Shown here: in pieces, positions 54,008 through 62,958 of the stretch
Layout: each line of letters begins with the position of its first letter
Numbering within the stretch: position 1 is the stretch's first letter
Assembly (NCBI RefSeq): GCF_009208555.1
Contig: NZ_WFLI01000010.1
Location: forward strand, 62,001 to 126,000
Source of the DNA: Janthinobacterium violaceinigrum
GTDB taxonomy: Bacteria; Pseudomonadota; Gammaproteobacteria; Burkholderiales; Burkholderiaceae_D
DNA: 64,000 nt
Direction of reading: 5' to 3'
Translations under genes and position numbers: made by a program
Notes under the pieces: model-generated
Seen by the model: the letters and a program-made list of their open reading frames with translations, nothing else
What the model was told of the DNA's origin: nothing
The model's database searches: none

Positions 54008-56092
54008 TTATTTCTTTGTGTACGTATTCAACCAATCGAGCACCGTGTGATGCCACAGCAGCGAATTGGCCGGTTTCAGCACCCAGTGGTTTTCATCCGG
54101 GAAGACCAGCAGCTTGCTCGGGATGCCACGGCGCTGCAGCGCCGTGAAGGTACCCAGGCCTTGCGCGGTGGGGATGCGGAAGTCCAGGTCGCCCTGTACC
54201 ACCAGCATCGGCGTCTTCCAGTTCTTCACGAAGTTCACGGGATTGAACTGCTCGTACTTGGCTGGCGCGTCGTAGTAGGTGCCGCCGTTTTCCCACTCGG
54301 TGAACCACAGTTCTTCCGTCGCGTAAGCCATGCCGCGGTTGTCGAACACGCCGTCGTGGTTGACTAGGCATTTGAAGCCGTCCGGCCAGTTGCCGGCGAT
54401 CCAGTTCATCATGTAGCCGCCGTACGACGCGCCCAGCGCGCAGCTGCGTTCGCGGTCCAGCCATGGGAACTTCCTGGTGGCCGCTTCCAGGCCTTTTTGC
54501 AGGTCGATCAGCGGCTTGCCGCCCCAGTCGCCGCTGATGGCGTCCGTGAACTTCTGGCCATAGCCGGTGGAGCCGTGGAAGTCGATGAAGACGGTGGCGT
54601 AGCCGGCGCCCGCATACACTTGCGGATTCCAGCGGTAGCTCCAGCTGTTGCCGAAGCTGCCCTGCGGGCCACCATGCACGAGGAAGGCGATCGGATACTT
54701 TTCGCCGGCCTTGGCATTCCATGGCTTCATCACGTGGCCGTAGACGGTTTCGCCATCGGCGCCCGCAAACGAAAACTGTTCATATTCGCCGAAACGCACG
54801 TCGGCCAGGGCCGCCGCATTCTGTTTCGTCAGCTGCACCATCGGCGCCGTTTCCGACTTCGCATCAAGCTTGCGCGTGTACAGCTGCGCGCCCGACGACA
54901 GGCTGGCTTGCGCCAGCACGATGGTATTGCCGCGCACGTCGAAGCCGCCCACGGCGCCCTTGCCCGTCAGCGCGGCGACCTTGCCGCTGGCCGCGTCGAT
55001 GTGGAACAGGCGGTGCTGGCCCACGTCATCGGCGGCGACGAGGACGGCCTTGCCGTCCGGCGTCCAGCGGAAGTCGGCCACGGAGCGGTCCCAGTCGTCG
55101 GCCACGGTGCGCTTCTTGCCTGTGGCGACATCCATCAAGACCAGGTGGAAGCGGTCCGCCTCGAAGCCAGGCTTGGTCATGGCGACATAGGCGAGGGTGC
55201 GGCCATCGGGCGAGTAGGTGGCTTTGGCATCCCAGGCCGGATTGTCGGCCGTGAGATTGCGCGGCGCCTGGCCGCCGATAGCCGGAATCGTGTAGACGTC
55301 GAAGTTGGTCGACCACGATTCCGTGCGGCCGGCCACGCGCACGGAGAAGGCCACGGTCTTGCCGTCCGGGCTGAAGTTGTATTCGCTGTTGTCGCCGAAC
55401 GGCTTCGACGGCGCGTCGCCATCGAGGGTGCCGCTCAGGCTGACGGGTGCGGCGCTGACCTTGCCGGTGGCGTCGATGGGCGCCGAGTACAGCGCGTTGC
55501 GGCGGCCGTCGGCCCAGGTATCCCAGTGGCGCACGAACATCTGGTCGTAGACCATGCCGCTGGCCTTGTTCTTGGCCTTTTCATCGAGGCGTTTTTTCGT
55601 GCAGGCGAGGTCCGCGCAATCGAGGAAGACGCCCATGCTGAAGGCCAGGCGGTCGCCCTGCGGCGACAGACGGTAGGTGTCCACGTCCAGCGCCAGGTCG
55701 GTGACCTTGGCCGCTTCGCCGCCGTTCAGGGGCAGCTGCCACACTTGCGAGGAGCCGGAACGGCCGGACAGGAAGTAGATGGCGTCGCCGTTCGGCGACC
55801 ATTGCGGGTCGCTGGCGCTGGCTTCGCCGCGCGTGAGCTGGCGCGGCGCCGCGTTGGGCGCGCGCAGGTCGATCATCCACAGCTGCGTGTTGCCGCGGTT
55901 CTTGTCCAGGTTGGTGGTGCGCACCGTGTAGACGACGCGCGTGGCGTCCGGCGACAGCACGGGGCTGCCCACCCGTTCCATGGCAACCATGTCTTCCACG
56001 GTGAAGCCGCGCGGCGCGGCCAGCGCAGGCAAGGCGGCGGTGGTGGCCATGGCGGCACCGAATGCTCCCAAGAGCAGCAGACGTAAACTCAT
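54008..56092 (-). CDS. S9-family peptidase (prolyl oligopeptidase/DPP type)
   Basis: A 694-residue secreted serine peptidase. A signal peptide (ending ALPALAA near residue 26) leads to a seven-blade propeller with WD40-like repeats (SPDATRVVYTVRTT, WSPNGDAIYFLSG, FSPDGKTVAFSV) and a C-terminal alpha/beta-hydrolase domain. The catalytic serine is S556 in GASYGGYM, with Asp in GDLDFRIP and His in DENHWVL. It would trim small peptides in the periplasm or outside. GGAG precedes the start. It is a single gene convergent with the lipoprotein gene. Confidence 0.92.
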   Translation of the reverse strand: MSLRLLLLGAFGAAMATTAALPALAAPRGFTVEDMVAMERVGSPVLSPDATRVVYTVRTTNLDKNRGNTQLWMIDLRAPNAAPRQLTRGEASASDPQWSPNGDAIYFLSGRSGSSQVWQLPLNGGEAAKVTDLALDVDTYRLSPQGDRLAFSMGVFLDCADLACTKKRLDEKAKNKASGMVYDQMFVRHWDTWADGRRNALYSAPIDATGKVSAAPVSLSGTLDGDAPSKPFGDNSEYNFSPDGKTVAFSVRVAGRTESWSTNFDVYTIPAIGGQAPRNLTADNPAWDAKATYSPDGRTLAYVAMTKPGFEADRFHLVLMDVATGKKRTVADDWDRSVADFRWTPDGKAVLVAADDVGQHRLFHIDAASGKVAALTGKGAVGGFDVRGNTIVLAQASLSSGAQLYTRKLDAKSETAPMVQLTKQNAAALADVRFGEYEQFSFAGADGETVYGHVMKPWNAKAGEKYPIAFLVHGGPQGSFGNSWSYRWNPQVYAGAGYATVFIDFHGSTGYGQKFTDAISGDWGGKPLIDLQKGLEAATRKFPWLDRERSCALGASYGGYMMNWIAGNWPDGFKCLVNHDGVFDNRGMAYATEELWFTEWENGGTYYDAPAKYEQFNPVNFVKNWKTPMLVVQGDLDFRIPTAQGLGTFTALQRRGIPSKLLVFPDENHWVLKPANSLLWHHTVLDWLNTYTKK

Positions 56093-56210
56093 TCAAACTC
56101 CCGATTTTTATGACGACGTTGTCGATATGGTATTGACGTGGCCGGCTGTACCGCCGGCAGCCCGACATCATAGCAATAAAGAGCCGCCAGCATGGGGAGT
56201 TGACCGCCGG

Positions 56211-56918
56211 TTATCCGGCTGGCAGTGCCAGTTGGTCGAGCGGCACGTGGCCCAGGAAGCCGCCCTGGCTGTGTGCCGGCACGCCGTGCTCGATGGCGTG
56301 GGCAAAGCGGATGCCGGGGTCCGTTTCCAGCGTCGCCAGCACGCGCGCCACGTTCGGATAGCTTGCCAGGCTGGCCAGCTGCAGCGGTTCGGCCCAGCGC
56401 GCCGTGGCGGCCAGGTAGGCGTCGGCGATGCCTGGCGCCGTGTCCGAGGCCAGCCAGCTGCGGCCGGTCAGCAGGCGCTCCAGGTGGGCCAGGCTTTTGT
56501 TGACCTTTTCGATGGCCATCTCGCGCCAGACGGCCGCGCGCGCATCGCTTTCCGGCGCGCGCGCCGCCTGGAAGGCGGGCATGAAGGCCGCGTGAAACGT
56601 CGTGTGCAGGAAGGACAGCACGCTGTTCAGGCGGTCGTAGCCGGGCGTGCCTTGCGCATAGCCCAGGCCTTTGTGCGGCGCGCGGGCGGCGATGTGCAGC
56701 AGGATCGCCATGCTTTCCAGCAGCGGCGTGCCCGCGTGCGTGAGCAGGGCCGGCGTCTGGCCCAGGGGATTGATGGCGAGAAAGGCGGGATGCTGCTTGC
56801 TGGCCGGATCGCGCGCTTCCACGCGGGCCAGGCGATACGGCAAGCCGCTCCATTCGAGGGCGGCGATGGCGGCAAACGAGCAGCCGAACGGCACGCTGTA
56901 GATCAGGGTGGTTTCCAA
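56211..56918 (-). CDS. Glutathione S-transferase family protein
   Basis: A 235-residue GST. The N-terminal thioredoxin-like domain holds NPLGQTPALLTHAGTPLLESMAIL with the conserved cis-Pro and Glu-Ser pair near residues 50-70; the C-terminal helical domain has WLASDTAPGIADAYLAA, the usual N-capping Asp region. The start is TTG at 56918, chosen because GGAG lies 7 bases upstream and the first beta-strand (TLIYSVPFG) follows at once; reading to 57395 would overlap the divergent regulator. It is divergent from an HxlR regulator and probably controlled by it. The substrate is unknown. Confidence 0.85.
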   Translation of the reverse strand: METTLIYSVPFGCSFAAIAALEWSGLPYRLARVEARDPASKQHPAFLAINPLGQTPALLTHAGTPLLESMAILLHIAARAPHKGLGYAQGTPGYDRLNSVLSFLHTTFHAAFMPAFQAARAPESDARAAVWREMAIEKVNKSLAHLERLLTGRSWLASDTAPGIADAYLAATARWAEPLQLASLASYPNVARVLATLETDPGIRFAHAIEHGVPAHSQGGFLGHVPLDQLALPAG

Positions 56919-56993
56919 GTCGAGACTCCATATGGGCTGAGGGAAGGGCAGTCTAGCCCCTGTGGTTACTATTTGGAAGAAGGCAGAATAATG

Positions 56994-57018
56994 TGGTATA
57001 GGTACATTTTTTATACCA
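56994..57018. promoter_or_regulatory. Probable HxlR operator
   Basis: TGGTATA (56994-57000) and TATACCA (57012-57018) form a perfect inverted repeat around 11 bp between the divergent GST and HxlR genes, directly before the regulator's ribosome site. Confidence 0.65.
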
Positions 57019-57026
57019 GATAGGGC

Positions 57027-57398
57027 ATGCACATGAAAGACAATGTCTCCGGCTGCGCCGTGGAAGAAGCCATGCGGTTGCTGGGCGGGCGCTGGCGCAT
57101 CGTGCTGCTCAGCTATCTGATGGGGGGAGCGAAGCGCTTCAGTGAAATCCGCCGCGCCGTGCCGAATATCTCGCAACGCATGCTGACCCTGGACTTGCGC
57201 GCGCTGGAAGAGGCGGGCTTGCTGACGCGCACGGTCTACGCGGAAGTGCCCGTGAAGGTGGAATACCGGCTGACGGACGAGGGCCTGCGCCTGCGGGAAC
57301 TGGTCGAGATGCTGCGCGCCATCGGCTTGCGCCTGCGGGGACAAGCGGACGGGGGCGGGGCTTTTCTCGCGCCCGATGCGGTGAATCATTCCCAATAG
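57027..57398 (+). CDS. HxlR-family transcriptional regulator
   Basis: A 123-residue winged-helix regulator. It has the HxlR N-terminal cysteine (SGCAVEEAMRLLGGRWR) often involved in redox or electrophile sensing, then FSEIRRAVPNISQRMLTLDLRALEEAGLL (recognition helix and wing) and VEYRLTDEGLRL. A palindrome lies 8 bp upstream. Together with the divergent GST gene it looks like a small electrophile-response unit. The start could also be the ATG two codons later. Confidence 0.92.
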   Translation: MHMKDNVSGCAVEEAMRLLGGRWRIVLLSYLMGGAKRFSEIRRAVPNISQRMLTLDLRALEEAGLLTRTVYAEVPVKVEYRLTDEGLRLRELVEMLRAIGLRLRGQADGGGAFLAPDAVNHSQ

Positions 57399-57459
57399 AA
57401 ACAGCTGATTTGATGCAAAGTGCTAGACTGCCGGCCTTTGACCACGACTCTCGACACCC

Positions 57460-58056
57460 ATGCGCCTGACTGCCTTTGCCCTGACCGCCGCCGCCCTGTT
57501 CACCACCTTGCCCGCGCAGGCGGCAACCATGCCGACACTCGAACAAATCCACGCCGCCGTGCAGGTGGGCGTGGCCAAGACCCAAGCCAAGATGCAATCG
57601 ACTATGCCGGTACCGATCGCCGTCAAGGTCACCAGCTTGACCGGCTGCCAGGATTCGCAGGAAGTGCCAGGCGAAGTGGTGTGCCTGGTCGCCATGCGCG
57701 GGGGCATGCGCGATGCTTTCATGGTGCTGCCGTTGCGCAACGAGAACGGTACCTGGGTGGGTGTCGAGCGCAAGGACGCCAAGTTCGCGGGACCGTCGCC
57801 GGCCGAGGCGCAAGCGATGATACGCGCCTGGGCCAAGGAAGAAGTGGCGCGCAATCCGGAAGCGGCCAAGGATGTGCAGATGCAGGAAGCGCAGAGTACC
57901 ATGCAAGTGAAAGCCGTCAACGAGTGCGAGGTCAAGCGCAAGACGGGCTACCTCGTGTGCGATACGGAATTGAGCGTGCCGAGCCGCCCTGACGGCATCA
58001 AGACGGAACTGACATTCATGTTGGAAGGCGCCGGCTGGCGCTACGTGCCCCGTTAA
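57460..58056 (+). CDS. Hypothetical periplasmic protein
   Basis: A 198-residue protein with a Sec signal peptide (MRLTAFALTAAALFTTLPAQAA). The mature part has four cysteines in two spaced pairs (GCQDSQEVPGEVVC and ECEVKRKTGYLVC), suggesting two disulfides, and an amphipathic helical segment in the middle. No family is recognised. The ATG lies close to a weak ribosome site. It follows the HxlR gene by about 60 bp in the same direction, but no functional link is evident. Confidence 0.75.
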   Translation: MRLTAFALTAAALFTTLPAQAATMPTLEQIHAAVQVGVAKTQAKMQSTMPVPIAVKVTSLTGCQDSQEVPGEVVCLVAMRGGMRDAFMVLPLRNENGTWVGVERKDAKFAGPSPAEAQAMIRAWAKEEVARNPEAAKDVQMQEAQSTMQVKAVNECEVKRKTGYLVCDTELSVPSRPDGIKTELTFMLEGAGWRYVPR

Positions 58057-58179
58057 GCGCCGCGCCGTTTGCCGCCGGGACAGCCACACTGTTCCGGCGC
58101 CGCTCCCGCCATCCCCCTGCGGCCACGCTGCCGCCTGCAATATTTGCAGATTCGCAAGGCAATTTCGCAAGTAAAAATT

Positions 58180-58187
58180 GCCGATTT
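58180..58187 (+). promoter_or_regulatory. Possible FliA-type -10 element before the chemoreceptor
   Basis: GCCGATTT resembles the flagellar sigma28 -10 box GCCGATAA and lies in an AT-rich stretch about 115 bp before a chemoreceptor gene. The -35 region is a poor match, so this is tentative. Confidence 0.25.
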
Positions 58188-58303
58188 AAATTAATAATTA
58201 AATATTAAAATTAAGATATCGGTGCAGACTGCCGCCGGCTTCCTGCCGTCCTGCATTTGCCCGCTTCCCCGTGCCGGCACGGGCTACAGCCAAGGATCCG
58301 ACC

Positions 58304-59956
58304 ATGCGACTCAATCTTCCCGTCAGCGATACCGAGATCAATCTGAGCGATACCGAGACCATCGTCTCGACTACCGACTTGCAAGGCAATATCACGTATG
58401 CCAACCCGTATTTCATCGCCGTCAGTGGCTATAGCGCCGAGGAATTGATCGGCGCGCCGCAAAATATCCTGCGCCACCCGGACATGCCGGCGGAAGCGTT
58501 TGCCGATTTCTGGGCCACCATCCGTTCGGGGCGTTCGTGGAGCGGCATGGTGAAAAACCGCTGCAAGAATGGCGATTACTACTGGGTGCTGGCAAATGTC
58601 ACGCCCGTGGTCGAGGATGGCGTGGCCGTCGGCTACATGTCCGTGCGCACCAAGCCCACGCGCCAGCAGGTGGCGCAGGCGTCCGCCCTGTACGCGCGCA
58701 TCAAGGCGGGCCAGGCCGACGGCATCGTCATCAGCCAGGGTGCGGCCGTGCGCACGGGTTGGCTGGCCCGGCTGGCCAGCTTGCGCGATTTGCCGCTGGG
58801 CAAGCGCATCGGCTGGAACCTGGGCTTGCTGAGCCTGGTATTGCTGCTGCAGCTGGCGTGGAATGCGGGCGTGCTGCCGGCCGGCGCGGGCGGCTGGCTG
58901 ACGGGCTTGTCCGTGGCGGCCTTGTGTGCAACCCTGTATTTCTGGCACAGCCTGCACCGTGCCGTGCTGCAGCCGCTGCAGCAGGCGCGCCAGGCTTGCG
59001 ACGTGATGGCGGGTGGCGACCTGACGGGCGAGCTCGACACGACGCGGCGCGACGAGATGGGGCAATTGCTGCGTTCGCTGCGCCAGTTGCGCGTGAATCT
59101 GCACTCCATCGTGGGCGATGTGCGCGGTAATTTCTTGCGCATCAGCATGGCCAGCCAGGAAATCGCCGCCGGCAATATGGACTTGTCGGGGCGCACGGAA
59201 GCGCAGGCGTCCGCCCTGCAGCAGACGGCCTCGAGCATGGAGCAGCTGGCCGCCACGGTGCAGCAAAACAGCGGCAACGCCGTGCAGGCCAGCGACATGG
59301 CGGGCAAGGTGCATGGCCTGGCGGGGCGGGGCGGCGAGATCGTCGGCCAGATGGTGAACATGATGGCGGACATTGACGCCTCGTCGAAGAAGATCGGCGA
59401 TATCACGGGCATCATCGAGGGCATCGCCTTCCAGACGAATATCCTGGCCTTGAACGCGGCCGTGGAAGCGGCGCGCGCGGGCGACCAGGGGCGGGGCTTT
59501 GCCGTCGTGGCGGGCGAAGTGCGCAGCCTGGCCCACCGCAGCGCGGCAGCCGCCACGGAAATCAAGCAATTGATCACGGCGTCGCTGGAGCAGGTGCAGG
59601 CGGGCGCGAAGCTGGCGCAGCAGGCGGGCGTCAGCAGCGCCGAGATGCTGGGCGCCGTGCAGGGCGTGCACGGCATCATGGAAGAGATCGCTTCCGCCTC
59701 GCGCGAGCAAAGCCACGGCATCGGCCAGGTCAACATGGCCGTCACGCAGATGGATGAAGTGACGCAGCAGAACGCGGCGCTGGTGGAGGAATCGGCGGCT
59801 GCTTCGGCGTCCTTGCAGGACCAGACCTTGCAGCTGGAGCAAGCGATGGCCTTGTTCAAGCTGGACCGGCGGCGCGGCGGTCAGGCAAGCGCCGCCACTT
59901 CCCCGCGCACGGGGGAGCGCCGCCGCGCTACAGCAGGCGCTCTGACAACGCCTTGA
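58304..59956 (+). CDS. PAS-domain methyl-accepting chemotaxis protein
   Basis: A 550-residue Aer-like chemoreceptor. An N-terminal PAS domain (TDLQGNITYANPYFIAVSGYSAEEL, two pieces, near residue 28; GDYYWVLANVTPV) would sense redox or a ligand from the cytoplasm. A hydrophobic region (about residues 178-220) anchors it in the membrane without a large periplasmic domain. A HAMP-like stretch and the methyl-accepting signalling domain follow, with the hairpin tip IAFQTNILALNAAVEAARAG near residue 380. The ATG at 58304 follows AAGGA. Its 3' end overlaps the convergent DUF2071 gene by 29 bp. Confidence 0.92.
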   Translation: MRLNLPVSDTEINLSDTETIVSTTDLQGNITYANPYFIAVSGYSAEELIGAPQNILRHPDMPAEAFADFWATIRSGRSWSGMVKNRCKNGDYYWVLANVTPVVEDGVAVGYMSVRTKPTRQQVAQASALYARIKAGQADGIVISQGAAVRTGWLARLASLRDLPLGKRIGWNLGLLSLVLLLQLAWNAGVLPAGAGGWLTGLSVAALCATLYFWHSLHRAVLQPLQQARQACDVMAGGDLTGELDTTRRDEMGQLLRSLRQLRVNLHSIVGDVRGNFLRISMASQEIAAGNMDLSGRTEAQASALQQTASSMEQLAATVQQNSGNAVQASDMAGKVHGLAGRGGEIVGQMVNMMADIDASSKKIGDITGIIEGIAFQTNILALNAAVEAARAGDQGRGFAVVAGEVRSLAHRSAAAATEIKQLITASLEQVQAGAKLAQQAGVSSAEMLGAVQGVHGIMEEIASASREQSHGIGQVNMAVTQMDEVTQQNAALVEESAAASASLQDQTLQLEQAMALFKLDRRRGGQASAATSPRTGERRRATAGALTTP

Positions 59957-60812
59957 ACGGGATCTTGCGCACGAGGAAGGCAAACGGCGGGGACAGGGGC
60001 GGCAACTGTCCCAGCAAACCGCAGTCGGCGCGCAAGGCCGTCAGTGCTTGCACCTGATCCAGATCAACGGGCAAGTCGATTTCGCCGAAGACCAGCTTGC
60101 CGTTGCGGGGCACGTGCGCGATGGCCGCATCCTGGCAGGCGAGAAAGGCGACGGCGTCGTGCCAGTTGCCGAATAGTTGCTGCCAATCCGTATCGAGCGC
60201 ACGCTCCGCAGCGATGTCGGCCTGTACGTCCAGCGACGGGGCGCTGCCGGCGCCGCCGGCAATGCTGCAGCGGGCTTGCGTGGCAGTGACGTCCAGGGTC
60301 ATGCCGGCAGCCAGGTGCGTGGGCAGGATATCGCTGAACAGCCGCGTGCCCAGCGCATGGGGCAGGCTATCCATGATGTTTTTCAGGAAGTAGACGCAGG
60401 GCACGGCGGGCGCGCCCGGCGGCGTGTGGTCCAGGTACAGGCGCCAGTTGCTTTGCAGGGGCGATGGCAGCAGGCGGCGCAGCGGGCCCGGCAGGGCAGG
60501 GCCGAAGTGCCCGTGGCGGTAGGTCAGCACCGTGAACGGCGTCTTGCCGTCGCGCTGCCACAAGGTCACGCCGGCGGGCAGCAGTTGCTGCGCGGCCTGC
60601 GCGTCGACGAGCCAGCTTACGTACACGACGTCGCGCACGTCGCTATGCAGGGTGACGAAAGGCAGGCGGGACAGGATGGCCTGGCGGACATCGGCAAAGT
60701 GCGTGCAGTTGGCGAGCGCGGCAAACAGGCGCCCCGGCCAGCCCGCGCGCGGGTGGCGGTAAGTGTTGTCTTGCAATGGAAAAGCTTTCGGGTGGAATAC
60801 GGAAAGGTGCAT
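59928..60812 (-). CDS. DUF2071-family protein
   Basis: A 294-residue protein of the DUF2071 family (YqjF type, related to the acetoacetate decarboxylase fold). Features include VSWLVDAQAAQQLLPAG and TVLTYRHGHFGP near the middle. No catalytic role is established for the family. The ATG at 60812 is preferred to a TTG five codons upstream, though neither has a strong ribosome site. It follows the 3-hydroxybutyrate dehydrogenase gene by 67 bp in the same direction and may be co-transcribed. Confidence 0.7.
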   Translation of the reverse strand: MHLSVFHPKAFPLQDNTYRHPRAGWPGRLFAALANCTHFADVRQAILSRLPFVTLHSDVRDVVYVSWLVDAQAAQQLLPAGVTLWQRDGKTPFTVLTYRHGHFGPALPGPLRRLLPSPLQSNWRLYLDHTPPGAPAVPCVYFLKNIMDSLPHALGTRLFSDILPTHLAAGMTLDVTATQARCSIAGGAGSAPSLDVQADIAAERALDTDWQQLFGNWHDAVAFLACQDAAIAHVPRNGKLVFGEIDLPVDLDQVQALTALRADCGLLGQLPPLSPPFAFLVRKIPFKALSERLL

Positions 60813-60879
60813 ACGCTTGCGCGGCAACGCCCGCCCACATCATCGCGCACAGCGCAGCTGATTTGGGCGGGCGTGACGA

Positions 60880-61662
60880 TTACTGCATGTGCCAGCCGTG
60901 GCTGACGACGATGGACTGGCCGCTCAGTGCCGTCGACGGGAACGCCGCCAGGAAGATGGCCGTTTGCGCCACGTCCTGCGTGGTGGTGAATTCGCCGTCG
61001 ATGGTTTCCTTCAGCATCACGTTCTTGATCACTTCCTCTTCCGTGATCTTCAGCTGGGCCGCCTGTTCGGGGATTTGCTTGTCGACCAGCGGCGTGCGCA
61101 CGAAGCCGGGGCAGATGACGTTGGCGCGGATATGGTCTTTCGCGCCTTCCTTGGCCACCACCTTGGCCAGGCCCAGCAAACCGTGCTTGGCGGCCACATA
61201 GGCGCTCTTGAACGGCGAGCCTTCGTGCGAGTGCACGGAACCCATGTAGATGATGGCGCCGCCGCGGCCCGCCTTGATCATTTCGCGCATGCAGGCGCGC
61301 GTGGTGAGGAAGGCGCCGTCCAGGTGGATGGCCAGCATCTTTTTCCACTGGTCGAACGGGTAGTCGACGACGGGGCTGATGATCTGGATGCCCGCGTTGC
61401 TGATCAGGATATCGATGCCGCCGAAGTGGGCCGCGGCATCCGCCACGCCCTGGTCGACTTGTGCTTCGCTGGAAACATCCATGGCGACGGCAAATGCCTG
61501 GCCGCCCGATTGCTTGATTTCCTCGGCCGTCTTGCTGGCCGCTTCCAGGGCCAGGTCGGCGATGACGACCTTGGCGCCCTGTTTCGCGTATTCAATGGCC
61601 ATTTCCTTGCCGATACCACTGGCGGCGCCGGTAATCAGTGCGACTTTGTCTTTGAGTTGCAT
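60880..61662 (-). CDS. bdhA: 3-Hydroxybutyrate dehydrogenase BdhA
   Basis: A 260-residue classical short-chain dehydrogenase. The NAD motif [15 protein letters not shown] lies near residue 11, NAG near residue 90, and the catalytic Ser-Tyr-Lys set in [22 protein letters not shown] (two pieces, Ser near 140, Tyr near 153, Lys near 157). The C-terminal [14 protein letters not shown] is as in 3-hydroxybutyrate dehydrogenases, which link poly-hydroxybutyrate turnover to acetoacetate. AGGA lies 5 bases before the ATG at 61662; five codons further upstream is a less likely start. Confidence 0.88.
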   Translation of the reverse strand: MQLKDKVALITGAASGIGKEMAIEYAKQGAKVVIADLALEAASKTAEEIKQSGGQAFAVAMDVSSEAQVDQGVADAAAHFGGIDILISNAGIQIISPVVDYPFDQWKKMLAIHLDGAFLTTRACMREMIKAGRGGAIIYMGSVHSHEGSPFKSAYVAAKHGLLGLAKVVAKEGAKDHIRANVICPGFVRTPLVDKQIPEQAAQLKITEEEVIKNVMLKETIDGEFTTTQDVAQTAIFLAAFPSTALSGQSIVVSHGWHMQ

Positions 61663-61754
61663 ATTAATCCTTTGCATTGCGGGTTGGAGTGATCGTGGGA
61701 GGTCAGACTATGCCAGTATAGCCAGAAAATGCGCCAGGCATGGCCCGCGCACGC

Positions 61755-62831
61755 CTATACGTCCGCTTGCCTGGCCTGCAATTCCTGCAGGCGCCAGGCG
61801 CCGGGATTGGTGCCCGTCCACACGCGAAACGCGTGGTTGAAGGCGCTCTGTTCCTGGTAGCCAAGCAGGAAGGCGATGTCGACCAGCGACAGGCCAGGCT
61901 GGCGCAGATAATCGCGCGCCAGGCCGTACCTGGCCTGGTCCAGCAGGGCCTGGAAACTGGTGCCCGCGTCGGCCAGCTTGCGCTGCAGGGTGCGCGGCGT
62001 GACGGCCAAGGCGGCGGCAACGGTGGCCAGCCGGGCGGAACCCTGGCGCAAGCCGCCCACGATGGCTGCATGCACCTGCGCTTCGATGCCGCCGCCCGTC
62101 CCCGCTTCGGCCTGGCGCTGCGCCAGCAGCTGTTCCGCATGCTGGCACAGCACGGGGTACAGGCTGACGTCCGCGTTCGGCACGGGCCAGTCCAGCAATT
62201 GCGCGTCGAAGGTGGCCGTGTTGGCGGGTGCGCCGAAGGCGGGCAGGCTGCCCAGCACGCGCACGTATTCGTCGCGGTGCGCCTCGTGGCGCAGCAGCTC
62301 GCCGCCGCCATCGTGCGTGAACGCCAGCTGGGCCGGCGGCAGCGGCATGCCCGCCAGCCAGTCGCCGCACACGCGGATGCCGGCAAAGACGCTGTCGACC
62401 AGGTGCCGGCTGGCGCCCGGGTAGTTGCTTGCCCAGCGGTAATGCGCGACGGCGCCGTCGCGCTGCAGGGTCGAGCGGCCCAGGTCGTGCGCCAGCCGTT
62501 CATAGCGGGCCGTCTGTTCCAGCGCCTGGCCCACGTTGCTGCAACTGAGCAGTATCAAACCGTAGGCGCTGTAGGTGCCCATGCGCACGCGCTGGCCCAC
62601 GTGCAGGCCGAAATGCGCGTCGCCCGCCAGCTGGGCGCCCGCATCGAGCAGGCGCACGTAATCGCGCGCGGCCAGGCTGGCCGCGGACGCTTCCAGGTTG
62701 TGCGGCGCCACGCCGGCCGCCTGCGCCAGCGTGGCCGCTGCGATGCCGTGCGCGCTGGCCGCTTCCAGCAGCGGCTGCAGATAGGCGCCGGCGACCCGGC
62801 CTTCCGCGTGGTGGCTGTCAGTGCCTGGCAT
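61755..62831 (-). CDS. AraC-family regulator (OruR-like)
   Basis: A 358-residue regulator with the arabinose-binding-type N-terminal domain (GAYLQPLLEAASAHGIAAATLAQAAGV, two pieces; VGQRVRMGTYSAYGLILLSCSNVGQAL) and a C-terminal AraC domain (ALAVTPRTLQRKLADAGTSFQALLDQ; SLVDIAFLLGYQEQSAFNHAFRVWTG, two pieces). It lies upstream of and co-directional with bdhA and is divergent from the FAD-linked oxidase, so it may control either. The shared 127-bp gap has no clear operator. Confidence 0.88.
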   Translation of the reverse strand: MPGTDSHHAEGRVAGAYLQPLLEAASAHGIAAATLAQAAGVAPHNLEASAASLAARDYVRLLDAGAQLAGDAHFGLHVGQRVRMGTYSAYGLILLSCSNVGQALEQTARYERLAHDLGRSTLQRDGAVAHYRWASNYPGASRHLVDSVFAGIRVCGDWLAGMPLPPAQLAFTHDGGGELLRHEAHRDEYVRVLGSLPAFGAPANTATFDAQLLDWPVPNADVSLYPVLCQHAEQLLAQRQAEAGTGGGIEAQVHAAIVGGLRQGSARLATVAAALAVTPRTLQRKLADAGTSFQALLDQARYGLARDYLRQPGLSLVDIAFLLGYQEQSAFNHAFRVWTGTNPGAWRLQELQARQADV

Positions 62832-62958
62832 GATGGAACAATGCGATTGTCATGAAAAACCAATACCCCTGGCCTGTGGCGGCATATGCTGTTGATCTGG
62901 CAAGGACAGTATAGCAAGCCGCCGTGGCGCGCAACTGGGACTGCACAGGGGGAAACCG

